A stretch of DNA of 64,000 nucleotides from UBA3478 sp964217345 (GCA_964217345.1 CAXPJI010000026.1:1-64000), one strand, 5' to 3'. Numbered from the stretch's first letter, positions 9,771-18,491 are shown. Numbers and translations are program-made. Notes: generated by a model not told the origin, from the letters alone.

Positions 9771-10760
9771 TTAGAAATCTGCATCAAATGCAAATGGATC
9801 TTTATCGTCTGTGTTAGCTTCAGTTTGTTTTACACCCGCTTTCTGGTATTCACTCACCTTCTTTTCGAAGAAGTTAGTTTTACCTTGAAGAGAGATCATA
9901 TCCATGAAATCGAATGGGTTAGTAGCGTTGTACTCTTTCTCACAACCTAATTCTACAAGAAGACGATCAGTTACGAATTCTAGGTATTGGGTCATAAGCT
10001 TAGAGTTCATACCAATTAAACTCGCTGGAAGGGATTCAGTAATAAACTCGCGCTCGATGTCTAGAGCATTAATAATAATCTCTTTGATTCTTTCGGTCGG
10101 AACCTTATTAATTAAGTGATTATTGTGCAGGTGTACAGCGAAGTCACAGTGCATCCCCTCATCTCTTGAAATCAATTCGTTTGAGAAAGTCAGACCTGGC
10201 ATAAGCCCGCGCTTCTTTAACCAGAAGATAGAACAGAAAGCTCCTGAAAAGAAAATACCCTCAACCGCAGCAAAAGCGATTAATCGTTCTGCAAAGCTTG
10301 GTGATTCAATCCATTTCAGTGCCCAATCTGCCTTTTTCTTAATCGCAGGGAAATTCTCGATTGCCTTAAAAAGAGTATTCTTCTCTTTCTCGTCCTTAAC
10401 GTAAGTGTCAATAAGTAATGAGTAGGTTTCTGAGTGGATATTCTCCATCATAATTTGAAACCCATAAAAGAATTTTGCTTCTGAATACTGAACTTCATTC
10501 ACGAAGTTCTCTGCTAGATTCTCATTTACGATACCATCTGATGCTGCGAAAAATGCAAGGATATGCTTAATGAAATAACGCTCATCATCATTCAATTTAT
10601 TTTCCCAGTCGTTCGCATCTTGTGAAAGGTCAATTTCTTCGGCAGTCCAGAAAGAGGCTTCTGAAGTCTTGTACCATTGCCAAAGGTCATGATGTTTAAT
10701 TGGAAAAATTACAAATCGGTCAGGATTGTCTTGTAAAATGGGTTCTACTGCAGTCGACAT
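9771..10760 (-). CDS. nrdB: Ribonucleoside-diphosphate reductase, class Ia, beta subunit
   Basis: From the ATG at 10760 the protein has 329 residues. A longer frame from a TTG at 10817 has no family similarity in its extra part. Diiron ligands are visible in EIDLSQDANDW, ENIHSE, AVEGIFFSG and SRDEGMHC. The radical tyrosine is the Y of HSETYSLL, the eukaryotic-like arrangement. The enzyme generates the tyrosyl radical used by NrdA. The C-terminal tail ends in DPFAFDADF, the usual docking peptide type. Confidence 0.96.
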   Translation of the reverse strand: MSTAVEPILQDNPDRFVIFPIKHHDLWQWYKTSEASFWTAEEIDLSQDANDWENKLNDDERYFIKHILAFFAASDGIVNENLAENFVNEVQYSEAKFFYGFQIMMENIHSETYSLLIDTYVKDEKEKNTLFKAIENFPAIKKKADWALKWIESPSFAERLIAFAAVEGIFFSGAFCSIFWLKKRGLMPGLTFSNELISRDEGMHCDFAVHLHNNHLINKVPTERIKEIIINALDIEREFITESLPASLIGMNSKLMTQYLEFVTDRLLVELGCEKEYNATNPFDFMDMISLQGKTNFFEKKVSEYQKAGVKQTEANTDDKDPFAFDADF

Positions 10761-10822
10761 AGCTTTATTTTTGATTCTTGAAATTGATGGATTCTGGTTC
10801 AGACCAGGGACTAACAAAGATG

Positions 10823-10853
10823 TAAAAACAAACTCCTTGGGTAAAGGGAGTTT
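10823..10853 (-). terminator. Likely terminator for the desaturase/DUF3109 operon, upstream of nrdB
   Basis: On the minus strand a stem of AAACTCC paired with GGAGTTT is followed by GTTTTT. It lies about 110 bases after the DUF3109 stop and 63 bases before the nrdB start. It could also act as an nrdB leader structure if the nrdB promoter is upstream of it. Confidence 0.5.
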
Positions 10854-10912
10854 TGGCTCGTTGACCGATAAGTTTTTAACAGAAAATGTTGAAATGTGAG
10901 TTCAGTTCCTAT

Positions 10913-10926
10913 AAACCCTAGGGTTT
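10913..10926. repeat. Perfect 14-base palindrome AAACCCTAGGGTTT upstream of nrdB
   Basis: The perfect palindrome lies in the 201-base gap between DUF3109 and the nrdB start, 153 bases before the start codon. It is too compact to form a good hairpin and reads more like a protein-binding site. It does not match the NrdR box consensus I know. Function is unknown. Confidence 0.5.
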
Positions 10927-10961
10927 TCTTTTGAAGAAAAATTTAGAAACTTTTTTAAGCC

Positions 10962-11546
10962 TTAAACAAGACCCTTTTCTTGTTTCCAAAGTTCGGCGAC
11001 TTTCTCTAATTCTTTATACCACTCTTTGCCAAACTTTCTTATTAGAGCATTCTTAACGAATTGATAAATAGGAACTTTTAGTTCTTTTCCGAGTGTACAT
11101 GCGGAATCACAGATTTCCCATCGGTGATAATTGACAGCTTCAAATGATGTGTATTTTGTTACTCTCACCGGATACAAATGGCAGCTTATTGGTTTGTGAT
11201 AATCGATGGTGCCATCTAAGTAGGCTGATTCTACTCCGCAGACTCCTTGGCCTTGGTCATTAAAGGTGAGGTATGCACACTCTTTTCCGTCTACTAAAGG
11301 GGTTTCTAGATCGCCATCTTCTCCGGTAACATAGGCGCCTTGTTCTTCAATAGCCGCAATACCTTCTTCACGTAAGTAAGGCTTTATTTTTGGCAGTAAT
11401 TCTCCAAGCTTTTCGGCTTCCCAAGATTCTAATGGGGCGCCGTATTCACCTGCTACACAGCAAGCACCTTTACAGGCATTTAAATTGCAAACGAAGTCTT
11501 TTTCGATAAGATCCTCAGTAACTAGAGTAGTCCCAATTTGAATCAT
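10962..11546 (-). CDS. DUF3109 family cysteine-rich protein
   Basis: A 194-residue protein of a Bacteroidota-typical family of unknown function. Cysteines are clustered at CNLNACKGACC near the N-terminus, in KECAYL, GVCGVES and SCHLYPVR, and in EICDSACTLG. The pattern suggests a metal or Fe-S site like that of YkgJ-type zinc/iron-chelating proteins. There is no signal peptide. The start overlaps the stop of the upstream hydroxylase-like gene by one base, so the two are co-transcribed. Confidence 0.85.
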   Translation of the reverse strand: MIQIGTTLVTEDLIEKDFVCNLNACKGACCVAGEYGAPLESWEAEKLGELLPKIKPYLREEGIAAIEEQGAYVTGEDGDLETPLVDGKECAYLTFNDQGQGVCGVESAYLDGTIDYHKPISCHLYPVRVTKYTSFEAVNYHRWEICDSACTLGKELKVPIYQFVKNALIRKFGKEWYKELEKVAELWKQEKGLV

Positions 11547-12418
11547 TATTTTCTTTTAAAGCCGAATAATTGTTGAGAAATAAAACCTTTTGGCATCTCC
11601 TCATCCCCGACGTAGCCAATTTTTAGGTTTCCGTCATCGTTAGGGACATAAGCTGTTCTAAATAGGTAATCCCAAATAGATAAACTGATTCCAAAGTTAA
11701 CTCCATGGGAGTGATTCAGAGGCAAATCCTTTGCATGGTGATGTAAGTGCATCACTGGGTTGTTTAAGATGAACCGAAGCCATCCGTAGTTTAGTTTGAT
11801 GTTGGCATGATTTAGGTGACCGATCAGTATGGCAGCAAAATGAATGAAGTATGCCTGCTCGGGCTCAAATCCTCCAATGAGTAAAACGGCTAAGGTTTTT
11901 AGAGGCTTGTAAAGTATGTTCTCCATCCAGTGAAATCGAAAATGTGCAGCAAATCCCATTTCATGAACACTGTGGTGCACCTTATGAAACTTCCAAAAAA
12001 TAGGAATCTTGTGGAGGAATATATGGGTTAGCCATCCGAAGAAATCGACAAGGATGAAAAAGAGCAGTAATCCGAGCCATCCAGGTATTCTTTTGATATC
12101 AATTATAGCGAGGTTTTGTAGTTCTATTCCAAAAGAATTAAATGCTTTTGAAAGAACGGCGTAGAACCCAGAAATGAATATGCTGAACAAAACAAAATTG
12201 AACCCCATATGAAAGAGGTCTGTAAAGAATTCTTTTCTGAAAATCGCTTGTGATTTTCTCCATGGAAAAAGGATTTCAAGACCCCAAACGAGTAGCGAAA
12301 TCAATAATAGGCCCCACAAATAGTTTTGACTCCATGAGGTTTCGAAAAAGAGATTTCGCTTGTAAAAATCGAAAACTCCGATTGTACTTTCCCAAAAGAT
12401 ATTGAACCATTCAAGCAT
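11546..12418 (-). CDS. Sterol desaturase / fatty acid hydroxylase family membrane protein
   Basis: The 290-residue protein has about four membrane segments. It carries the histidine clusters of the fatty acid hydroxylase superfamily: HIFLHK, HKVHHS, HLNHAN and HLHHHAKD with NHSHG. These ligate a diiron centre used for C-H hydroxylation or desaturation of lipids. The substrate is unknown; bacterial members act on fatty acids, sterol-like lipids or carotenoids. A perfect TAnnTTTG box ends only 4 bases before the ATG, so the transcript may be nearly leaderless. Confidence 0.87.
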   Translation of the reverse strand: MLEWFNIFWESTIGVFDFYKRNLFFETSWSQNYLWGLLLISLLVWGLEILFPWRKSQAIFRKEFFTDLFHMGFNFVLFSIFISGFYAVLSKAFNSFGIELQNLAIIDIKRIPGWLGLLLFFILVDFFGWLTHIFLHKIPIFWKFHKVHHSVHEMGFAAHFRFHWMENILYKPLKTLAVLLIGGFEPEQAYFIHFAAILIGHLNHANIKLNYGWLRFILNNPVMHLHHHAKDLPLNHSHGVNFGISLSIWDYLFRTAYVPNDDGNLKIGYVGDEEMPKGFISQQLFGFKRK

Positions 12419-12422
12419 AATA

Positions 12423-12430
12423 CAAAGGTA
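12423..12430 (-). promoter_or_regulatory. Bacteroidota -7 box (TACCTTTG) for the hydroxylase/DUF3109 operon
   Basis: This is a perfect TAnnTTTG on the minus strand, with its last base 5 positions from the ATG at 12418. No TTTG -33 element is seen at 19-21 bases, so the call rests on the -7 box alone. Confidence 0.4.
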
Positions 12431-12451
12431 CTAAAAGCCTGCTTTTCTCCG

Positions 12452-13378
12452 TTATCCTAGGGCCTCTATCATTGCCTCGACTGTTTGGTCTAGGTCGTAT
12501 TCTGCTTGAAACCCCCAGTCCTTGATTGCATTTTTATCGTTAATGCTCTGAGGCCAAGAATCGGCAATGTCTTGTCTGAAATCTACCGAGTAATTGATTT
12601 CGAAATCAGGGATGAATCTACGTATCGAACGAGCCATAAGTTCAGGGCTCGTTTCAAATCCTCCCAAGTTGTAAGAAGTTCTTATAGTGATGGATTCTTT
12701 TGGGGCATCCATTATCGCTAGCGTAGCTTTTATTGCATCTGGCATAAATAGCATTGGTAAGATGGTATTACCTTTAAGATAACAGGTGTAATTTCTTGTA
12801 CTTACCGCTTCTTTGATGATGGCTACCGAATAATCTGTTGTTCCACCTCCTGGTTCAGTTGCATGACTTATTAGACCTGGGTAACGAATGCTTCGTACAT
12901 CTACCCCATATTTCTCAAAATAATAATTGCACCAGAATTCACCAGAACGTTTGCTGATGCCGTAAACGGTGCTTGGATTAATTGTGGTGTTTTGAGGGGT
13001 GTCTACTTTCGGACTGTCAGGTCCAAAAACAGCAATACTAGAAGGCCAGAAGAGTTTTTTGTAAAGCCCTTCCTTAGCCAGATCGAGTAAATGAAGAAGG
13101 CTATTCATATTGAGATCCCAAGCTAATTTTGGATTCTCTTCACCCTTTGCACTTAATAAAGCGGCCATCAGATAAACCTCATCAATTTGAAGTTCACTAA
13201 TTAACTGTTTGATACTTCTTTGGTCTGTGGCATCTAGACGATACAAACGACGTTCACTGTTAGTGAGTAGTCGAATGTCTGCGCGATAAAGAACAATATC
13301 ATCACGCTTTTCAAGTTCTAAGCACAATTCTGTGCCGATTTGACCTTCAGAACCTATTACAAGAACTTTTGACGACAT
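12452..13378 (-). CDS. tdh: L-threonine 3-dehydrogenase, SDR type (NAD-dependent epimerase fold)
   Basis: The start at 13378 gives 308 residues and places the nucleotide-binding GSEGQIG close to the N-terminus. The longer frame to 13420 adds an unconserved leader. The catalytic pair is in YGISK (Y-x-x-x-K). The stretch RSIRYPGLIS followed by PGGGTTDYSV is characteristic of the short-chain threonine dehydrogenases found in Bacteroidota. The enzyme oxidises threonine to 2-amino-3-ketobutyrate with NAD+. The partner kbl is not in the window. It is transcribed from its own promoter, since a -7 box lies 25 bases upstream. Confidence 0.87.
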   Translation of the reverse strand: MSSKVLVIGSEGQIGTELCLELEKRDDIVLYRADIRLLTNSERRLYRLDATDQRSIKQLISELQIDEVYLMAALLSAKGEENPKLAWDLNMNSLLHLLDLAKEGLYKKLFWPSSIAVFGPDSPKVDTPQNTTINPSTVYGISKRSGEFWCNYYFEKYGVDVRSIRYPGLISHATEPGGGTTDYSVAIIKEAVSTRNYTCYLKGNTILPMLFMPDAIKATLAIMDAPKESITIRTSYNLGGFETSPELMARSIRRFIPDFEINYSVDFRQDIADSWPQSINDKNAIKDWGFQAEYDLDQTVEAMIEALG

Positions 13379-13402
13379 ATTCTTCGTTTCAATTGGTTCT
13401 AA

Positions 13403-13410
13403 CAAAAATA
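13403..13410 (-). promoter_or_regulatory. -7 box (TATTTTTG) for the threonine dehydrogenase gene
   Basis: A perfect TAnnTTTG on the minus strand, about 25 bases before the ATG at 13378. No convincing -33 element was found. The position supports the shorter start, because the longer frame would begin only 10 bases downstream of the likely transcription start. Confidence 0.45.
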
Positions 13411-13438
13411 GTCTTTTCAATTATCGTAATTTGGTCTT

Positions 13439-13903
13439 ATGATTCGATTTCTAGCTTTCTTTTTAGGACTAGTTCTGTTTTCTTGTAACTCTAAAAAACA
13501 AGAAGCTCCTGTCCTAGTTGAAACCTCAAAAGAGATACATCTAGACGCTCCTCCAGAAATTTCTATTTCGAATAGTAGTGAGCTTTACCGCAATTGGCCA
13601 ACACTTCAATTGTTTTCACAGACCTATGAGGCGCTTTATAAAGTAAACAACTCAGAAGATCTGTTGTTAGCGGTAGAAAACACTTTGAAGAGTATTGAAA
13701 ACCTAGAAAATCAACAAAAGCCCGAGGAGATTGGAAGCCCTGGGTATTTAAGTCGACTTGATCTTTTAAAAACCGAACTTTTTCGTTTGAAAGAGAAGCT
13801 TTCAGAGGGTCAATTTGAATCATCCATCTTAGAAGCAACGTTCAATGCCTACAAAGGGCTTATGAGCTATATTTCGCTTCAATGGGAGCGAAACGGGGAT
13901 TAA
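13439..13903 (+). CDS. Small predicted lipoprotein, function unknown
   Basis: A 154-residue protein with an N-terminal hydrophobic stretch ending in LFSC, so C16 is probably lipidated. The rest is polar and strongly helical, with many Leu/Glu/Lys residues, and could form a short helical bundle in the periplasm. I do not recognise a family. Its 3' end overlaps the convergent SDR gene by 4 bases, so there is no room for a terminator outside coding sequence. Confidence 0.7.
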   Translation: MIRFLAFFLGLVLFSCNSKKQEAPVLVETSKEIHLDAPPEISISNSSELYRNWPTLQLFSQTYEALYKVNNSEDLLLAVENTLKSIENLENQQKPEEIGSPGYLSRLDLLKTELFRLKEKLSEGQFESSILEATFNAYKGLMSYISLQWERNGD

Positions 13904-14649
13904 ATTCCCCTAGCGCAAAGTTGTTTTAAGGGTAGCTTCACAGATACTACTTCTGAGGCGATGCCTCCTTCTCTAAAAATTGGAAGGTCTAAATTTCTTT
14001 CTTCGGCTATTCTCGTGTAATACTCCTTCTTATTGGGATGAAAAGGTGCTACCAGATTTAATGGTCCTTCTTGAGGATGATCAAAGAGCCATTGGATACA
14101 TTGAACAATATCTTCACGGTCAATGAAATTGATCAGTTCATCTGATGCTATACTTTTCTTCGTGCTCAATAGGCTATATATAGGGTGTCTATCTTCTCCG
14201 ATAAGACCTCCTAGTCGCAGTGCATTAAACCTTTGGATAGGACTATTTTCAAACTCCTCTTCAATTCTAGTAATTACTTTCGCTGAGGAAGTTTTCGGGT
14301 CAAGTTCTGTATTTTCATCAATTACTCTTACCGTTTTTCCATATACAGAGATACTACTGGTGTAGAAGACGGTTAGGTTCGGATTCTCATTTAGGTGGCC
14401 TATTAATTGTTGAAATAAGGGAAGATTACCGTTCTTAGAATCAGCAGTATTTCTGCTAGCGCCACTTGGTATGGTAATGATTAAATAGGATAAGCCTTCT
14501 AAAAACGCAGATAGTTCACCTTCCCATCGGTTATTTCTGAAATAGCATCCAAAGGTTTTGGATCCTGTTACGTCGAATCCATTTTCTTGAAGTCTTTGGG
14601 TGAGATAACTCCCGAGCCAGCCTTCACCTAAAATTCCGATTTTAATCAA
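13900..14649 (-). CDS. NAD-dependent epimerase/dehydratase-like SDR protein (YeeZ-type)
   Basis: This 249-residue protein begins MIKIGILGEGWLG, a Rossmann glycine loop placed right at the N-terminus. That supports the TTG start at 14649. It overlaps the previous gene's stop by 8 bases (TTGATTAA). The middle resembles extended SDRs: YTSSISVYG, then a VRVIDENTELDP segment, but the usual YxxxK is not evident, which is common in the YeeZ-like subgroup. The substrate is unknown. It is probably co-transcribed with the small cysteine-rich gene upstream. Confidence 0.75.
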   Translation of the reverse strand: MIKIGILGEGWLGSYLTQRLQENGFDVTGSKTFGCYFRNNRWEGELSAFLEGLSYLIITIPSGASRNTADSKNGNLPLFQQLIGHLNENPNLTVFYTSSISVYGKTVRVIDENTELDPKTSSAKVITRIEEEFENSPIQRFNALRLGGLIGEDRHPIYSLLSTKKSIASDELINFIDREDIVQCIQWLFDHPQEGPLNLVAPFHPNKKEYYTRIAEERNLDLPIFREGGIASEVVSVKLPLKQLCARGI

Positions 14650-15001
14650 TCTTGACGCGTTTGAATATTTTGATTTTCTCTGAGCTTAAAAAGTGATACC
14701 CTATATCGTAAAGATAGTATTTTGGCAGGCTACCCTTTTGTCCTTTTTCTATCTCAGTGATACAAGAGGGTCTAAACCCTTGTCGATTCAATTCACTGAT
14801 AGTGCACTCGGAGTACTTCCGACTAACATATCTTCTTAAAATTCTATAATTATTTTGAAGTGTTCGATGGGTACTGTAAAAGCCCTGATTCTTTTTTTGA
14901 TTCTTTAGATTGTGATGATGACTCCTGCAAGCATCACTGCAAAACTTTTGATCTGTTCTGCCGAATAAGGGCTCTTTACAAACTTTACAACCTCGGTTCA
15001 T
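14642..15001 (-). CDS. Small zinc-ribbon-like protein, function unknown
   Basis: The 119-residue protein starts with CKVC, then CSDAC and a run of histidines, an arrangement expected to bind one zinc ion. The remainder is basic (many Lys/Arg) and has a phenylalanine/tyrosine-rich C-terminal half, suggesting nucleic-acid contact. Similar small proteins occur in Flavobacteriia, but I know no assigned function. It overlaps the SDR gene by 8 bases. No TAnnTTTG box was found in the 151-base gap to ssb. Confidence 0.65.
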   Translation of the reverse strand: MNRGCKVCKEPLFGRTDQKFCSDACRSHHHNLKNQKKNQGFYSTHRTLQNNYRILRRYVSRKYSECTISELNRQGFRPSCITEIEKGQKGSLPKYYLYDIGYHFLSSEKIKIFKRVKID

Positions 15002-15152
15002 ATAAAACTGTTTGGTGCAAAGAAGAAGGTATACACTGCAAATAACACTCAGTGATTATTAAAATAGGAGCTCGGACATTTAAACGTTTCTATTCGTTTA
15101 CAACACGAAAAGGAAGATCCTCAGTATTCAACTTTGAAGCAAAATCAATTTT

Positions 15153-15515
15153 ATGAATGCACTAAGAAATCAAGCCCAACTAATAGGTTATGTTGGCAAC
15201 GACCCAGAAATCACAGAGCTACAGGGAGGCAAGAAACTTGCAAAGTTTAGTTTAGCCACTAACGAAATTTACAATAATGCCGCAGGCGAAAGAACCGTTT
15301 CTACGGAATGGCATACGATCATTGCATGGGATCGTCAAGCTGAAATTGCAGAGAAGTATGTTCAGAAGGGCAAGGAGATCGCTGTTTCTGGACGAATTAT
15401 GCATCGATCTTATGACGACAATGAAGGTCAAAAGAAGCGTGTTACAGAAATTCGTTGCTCTGATTTATTACTTTTAGGTAAGCCCGAAGCTGCTATAGAA
15501 TCAGAGATTCTCTAG
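15153..15515 (+). CDS. Single-stranded DNA-binding protein, short form without acidic tail
   Basis: A 120-residue OB-fold protein of the SSB family, with conserved features such as LIGYVGNDPE near the N-terminus, EWHTIIAWDR in the core and KEIAVSGRI. It ends in SEIL directly after the OB fold. The flexible linker and acidic DDDIPF-type tip used for partner recruitment are absent. It is therefore more likely a paralogue than the main replication SSB. Its stop overlaps the convergent deacetylase gene by 4 bases. Confidence 0.88.
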   Translation: MNALRNQAQLIGYVGNDPEITELQGGKKLAKFSLATNEIYNNAAGERTVSTEWHTIIAWDRQAEIAEKYVQKGKEIAVSGRIMHRSYDDNEGQKKRVTEIRCSDLLLLGKPEAAIESEIL

Positions 15516-16414
15516 TCGTAAAGGTATTGGGCAATTCGAAAGAGATTAGCGTGAGCCTCTACAATCACCCGTATGTCCTTCGAATAACCACCACCCATTG
15601 AACATTGAATTGGAATTCCTTTTGAATACGCAAGATTTAGAACCTTATGGTCTCTCTCCTTACATCCATTAAGGGTTAGACCTAAGGTTCCTAATCGATC
15701 AGTATCTAGAATATCCACTCCCGAAAGATAAAAGATGAAGTCAGGTTTCACCTCCTCTATTAAAGGGTCTAGGTACTCGTCTAGGAGCGCTAAATATTCA
15801 AGATCGCTACATCCCTTAGGAAGAGGAAGGTCTAGATCTGACTCTTCCTTTTTAAAGGGATAATTAGACGCCCCGTGTACGGAGAACGTGAATACTGACG
15901 GGTCTTTTTGAAAGATAGATGCCGTTCCATTTCCTTGGTGTACGTCGAGATCAATAATTAATGCTTTTTTGATGAGACCATTGCGAATCAAATGAGATGC
16001 AGCAATCGCCTGATCATTTAATAGACAGAAGGCCTCTCCATGATCGGCATAGGAGTGATGAGTGCCTCCTGCGATATTAATAGATATTCCATGATCAAAG
16101 GCGTGATAGCAATTTTGGATGGTTCCCTGCGCGATTCTTTGTTCTCGATCAATGAGATGTTGAGATAATGGGAATCCTATCTTTCTCACCTCTTTGGGGG
16201 TGAGATCTGAATTTAGTAATCGTCGAAAGTAAGATTCTGTATGAACGCTTAGGGCGTCATTAGGATCGAGAAACTCAGGAGAGAAGAAGTTCTCTTCGCG
16301 GCACGTGCCTTCATGAATCAACTGCTTAGGAAGTAGATCGTACTTGAGCATAGGAAACCTATGGCCTTCTGGTAGATCTAAAACATAAATTGAATCGAAA
16401 GCAATTTTTAGCAT
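15512..16414 (-). CDS. Histone deacetylase family (arginase/deacetylase fold) protein
   Basis: A 300-residue member of the HDAC/AcuC superfamily. The active site is visible: GGTHHSYADHGEAFC carries the His-His charge relay, and LIIDLDVHQGNGT carries the Asp/His zinc ligands, with a further Asp in SGVDILDTDRLG. Bacterial members deacetylate lysines, acetoin-pathway proteins or small acetyl-amines; the target here is unknown. Its ATG overlaps the metG stop (TAATG), so it is read from the metG promoter. Confidence 0.87.
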   Translation of the reverse strand: MLKIAFDSIYVLDLPEGHRFPMLKYDLLPKQLIHEGTCREENFFSPEFLDPNDALSVHTESYFRRLLNSDLTPKEVRKIGFPLSQHLIDREQRIAQGTIQNCYHAFDHGISINIAGGTHHSYADHGEAFCLLNDQAIAASHLIRNGLIKKALIIDLDVHQGNGTASIFQKDPSVFTFSVHGASNYPFKKEESDLDLPLPKGCSDLEYLALLDEYLDPLIEEVKPDFIFYLSGVDILDTDRLGTLGLTLNGCKERDHKVLNLAYSKGIPIQCSMGGGYSKDIRVIVEAHANLFRIAQYLYD

Positions 16415-18465
16415 TAAGAAATAGCGCTCCCTGCAGCTACTGCATCTTCAGGGCTCATAAAACTTAGTTTTCCTTCAGAGTCTGTTGCCATGAGCAACAT
16501 ACCTTGACTTTCTACACCTCTAAGTTTGCGAGGCTCAAGGTTCATTAGAACGCAAACCTTTTTTCCAACCACTTCTTCAGGTGAGAAATGCTCTGCAATA
16601 CCAGAAACAATGGTTCTTTGGTCAAGTCCAGTATCCACTTTCAAAACGAGTAATCGATCGGCTTTAGGCATTTTTTCAGCAGAAAGTATCGTGCCAACTC
16701 TTAAATCAAGACTACTAAAGGTGTCATAATTGATGGCAGGTTTTTGTGGTTCTTGCATAATGGTAGAATCTTTTTCTGTTGATTTCAGTTTGTCTAACTG
16801 ATTTTGTATTTCGGCGTCTTCGATCTTTCTGAACAGTAATTCAGAAGTTCCAAGGTTTTGACCTGCAGATACTAGAACGCTTGTAGATTTGAGGTGCTCA
16901 AAAGGGTTTTCAATGGTCTTTAAATTGAGCATTTTCTTTAACTTTTCTGTGGAGAACGGTAAAAATGGCTCAGAGAGATAGGCGAGACCAGCTGTTAATT
17001 GAAGCGCTACATTCATGATGGTTTTAACGCGCTCAGGATCAGATTTGATTAGTTTCCAAGGTTCATGGTCAGCTAGGTATTTATTACCTAATCTCGCAAC
17101 ACCCATTAAAAGACCAGCAGCCTCTCTGAATCGATATCGGTCTAGCGACTTCTCAATTGCAGACGGAGCTTCTTGTAATTGTTGCAATACTTGTTGGTCT
17201 TCATCACTTAATAGTCCAGCTTCAGGAACAATTCCATCATAGTATTTCTGACTCAGAACAACTACTCGGTTAATGAAGTTTCCATAAACAGAAACCAACT
17301 CGTTATTTACTCGGGCCTGAAAATCATCCCAAGTGAAGTCATTGTCTTTGGTTTCAGGAGCATTAATGGTTAAAACATATCTCAGAGCGTCCTGCATTCC
17401 TTCGAAGTCTTCGAGGTACTCGTGAAGCCAAACAGCCCAATTTTTAGAGGTCGAAAGTTTTTGGCCTTCTAAATTTAAAAACTCATTTGCAGGGACATTT
17501 TCTGGGAGTATATAATCTCCGTGTGCCTTTAAAAGCGCAGGGAATATAATACAATGAAATACGATGTTATCCTTTCCTATGAAGTGAATAAGTGAGGTGT
17601 TCTCATCTTTCCAGTAAGGTTCCCAATCAATTCCTTTTTTATCTGCCCATTCTTTGGTGGATGAAATGTATCCTATAGGCGCCTCGAACCATACATATAA
17701 TACCTTACCGTCTGCAGATTCAAGGGGGACTTTGATTCCCCAATCAAGATCTCTGGTAACTGCTCTAGGACGAAGCCCATCATCAATCCATGATTTACAT
17801 TGGCCGTAAACATTTGACTTCCAATCTTCTTTGTGATCTTCTAGAATCCAATTTCTTAAGAAAGCCTCACTTTTATCTAGGGGTAAGTACCAGTGTGTTG
17901 TTGATTTAAGAGAGGGGGTTGCACCACTCAGGGTGCTTTTAGGATTAATCAGATCGGTAGCATTTAAACTAGATCCGCACTTTTCGCATTGGTCGCCGTA
18001 AGCTTCTGGGTTTTGACATTTGGGACAAGTGCCCGTAACAAAACGATCAGCTAAGAACATATTAGCCTCGGAGTCAAATAACTGTTCGCTGGTTTCTTCA
18101 ATGAAATCATTTTGCTCATAAAGTTTTGTGAAAAAATCTTGAGCAGTCTTGTGGTGAATGTCTCTAGAAGTTCTTGAGTAATTATCGAAAGAGATTCCGA
18201 AGTCTTCAAAAGATTTTCGAATGATCGCATCGTAAGTATCAATTACCTCTTTAGGTGTGATTCCTTCTTTTCGAGCTTTCATCGATATAGCAACACCATG
18301 TTCGTCACTTCCGCAAATAAAGGCTACATCATGGCCTTGGAGTCTTTTGTAACGTGCAAATATGTCTGCTGGCACATATACTCCGGCTAAATGCCCAATA
18401 TGAATAGGTCCATTAGTGTAGGGTAGTGCGGCGGTAAGGGTATATCGTTTCTTCGGGTCTGACAT
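16414..18465 (-). CDS. metG: Methionyl-tRNA synthetase
   Basis: A 683-residue class I synthetase charging tRNA-Met. The HIGH motif appears as HIGH in NGPIHIGHLAG near residue 20. The zinc knuckle CPKC...CEKC is complete. The KMSKS signature appears as KLSTSKN. The C-terminal 110 residues are an EMAPII-like tRNA-binding/dimerisation domain (LDLRVGTI, VSGIAEHFSPEE). The full domain set indicates the long, dimeric form. It has a -7 box 19 bases upstream. Confidence 0.97.
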   Translation of the reverse strand: MSDPKKRYTLTAALPYTNGPIHIGHLAGVYVPADIFARYKRLQGHDVAFICGSDEHGVAISMKARKEGITPKEVIDTYDAIIRKSFEDFGISFDNYSRTSRDIHHKTAQDFFTKLYEQNDFIEETSEQLFDSEANMFLADRFVTGTCPKCQNPEAYGDQCEKCGSSLNATDLINPKSTLSGATPSLKSTTHWYLPLDKSEAFLRNWILEDHKEDWKSNVYGQCKSWIDDGLRPRAVTRDLDWGIKVPLESADGKVLYVWFEAPIGYISSTKEWADKKGIDWEPYWKDENTSLIHFIGKDNIVFHCIIFPALLKAHGDYILPENVPANEFLNLEGQKLSTSKNWAVWLHEYLEDFEGMQDALRYVLTINAPETKDNDFTWDDFQARVNNELVSVYGNFINRVVVLSQKYYDGIVPEAGLLSDEDQQVLQQLQEAPSAIEKSLDRYRFREAAGLLMGVARLGNKYLADHEPWKLIKSDPERVKTIMNVALQLTAGLAYLSEPFLPFSTEKLKKMLNLKTIENPFEHLKSTSVLVSAGQNLGTSELLFRKIEDAEIQNQLDKLKSTEKDSTIMQEPQKPAINYDTFSSLDLRVGTILSAEKMPKADRLLVLKVDTGLDQRTIVSGIAEHFSPEEVVGKKVCVLMNLEPRKLRGVESQGMLLMATDSEGKLSFMSPEDAVAAGSAIS

Positions 18466-18483
18466 TCACTGATGATTTGAAGG

Positions 18484-18491
18484 CAAAAATA
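18484..18491 (-). promoter_or_regulatory. -7 box (TATTTTTG) for metG
   Basis: A perfect TAnnTTTG on the minus strand, 18 bases before the metG ATG. No TTTG at the -33 spacing was seen. Confidence 0.45.

Noticed and set aside
10761..10817. Longer nrdB start at the TTG at 10817
   Set aside because: The added 19 residues are not conserved and the ATG at 10760 starts the recognisable N-terminus.
10761..10961. NrdR boxes upstream of nrdB
   Set aside because: I searched for a pair of ACACTATATATAGTGT-like sites and saw none; ATP-cone control in NrdA remains the only visible regulation.
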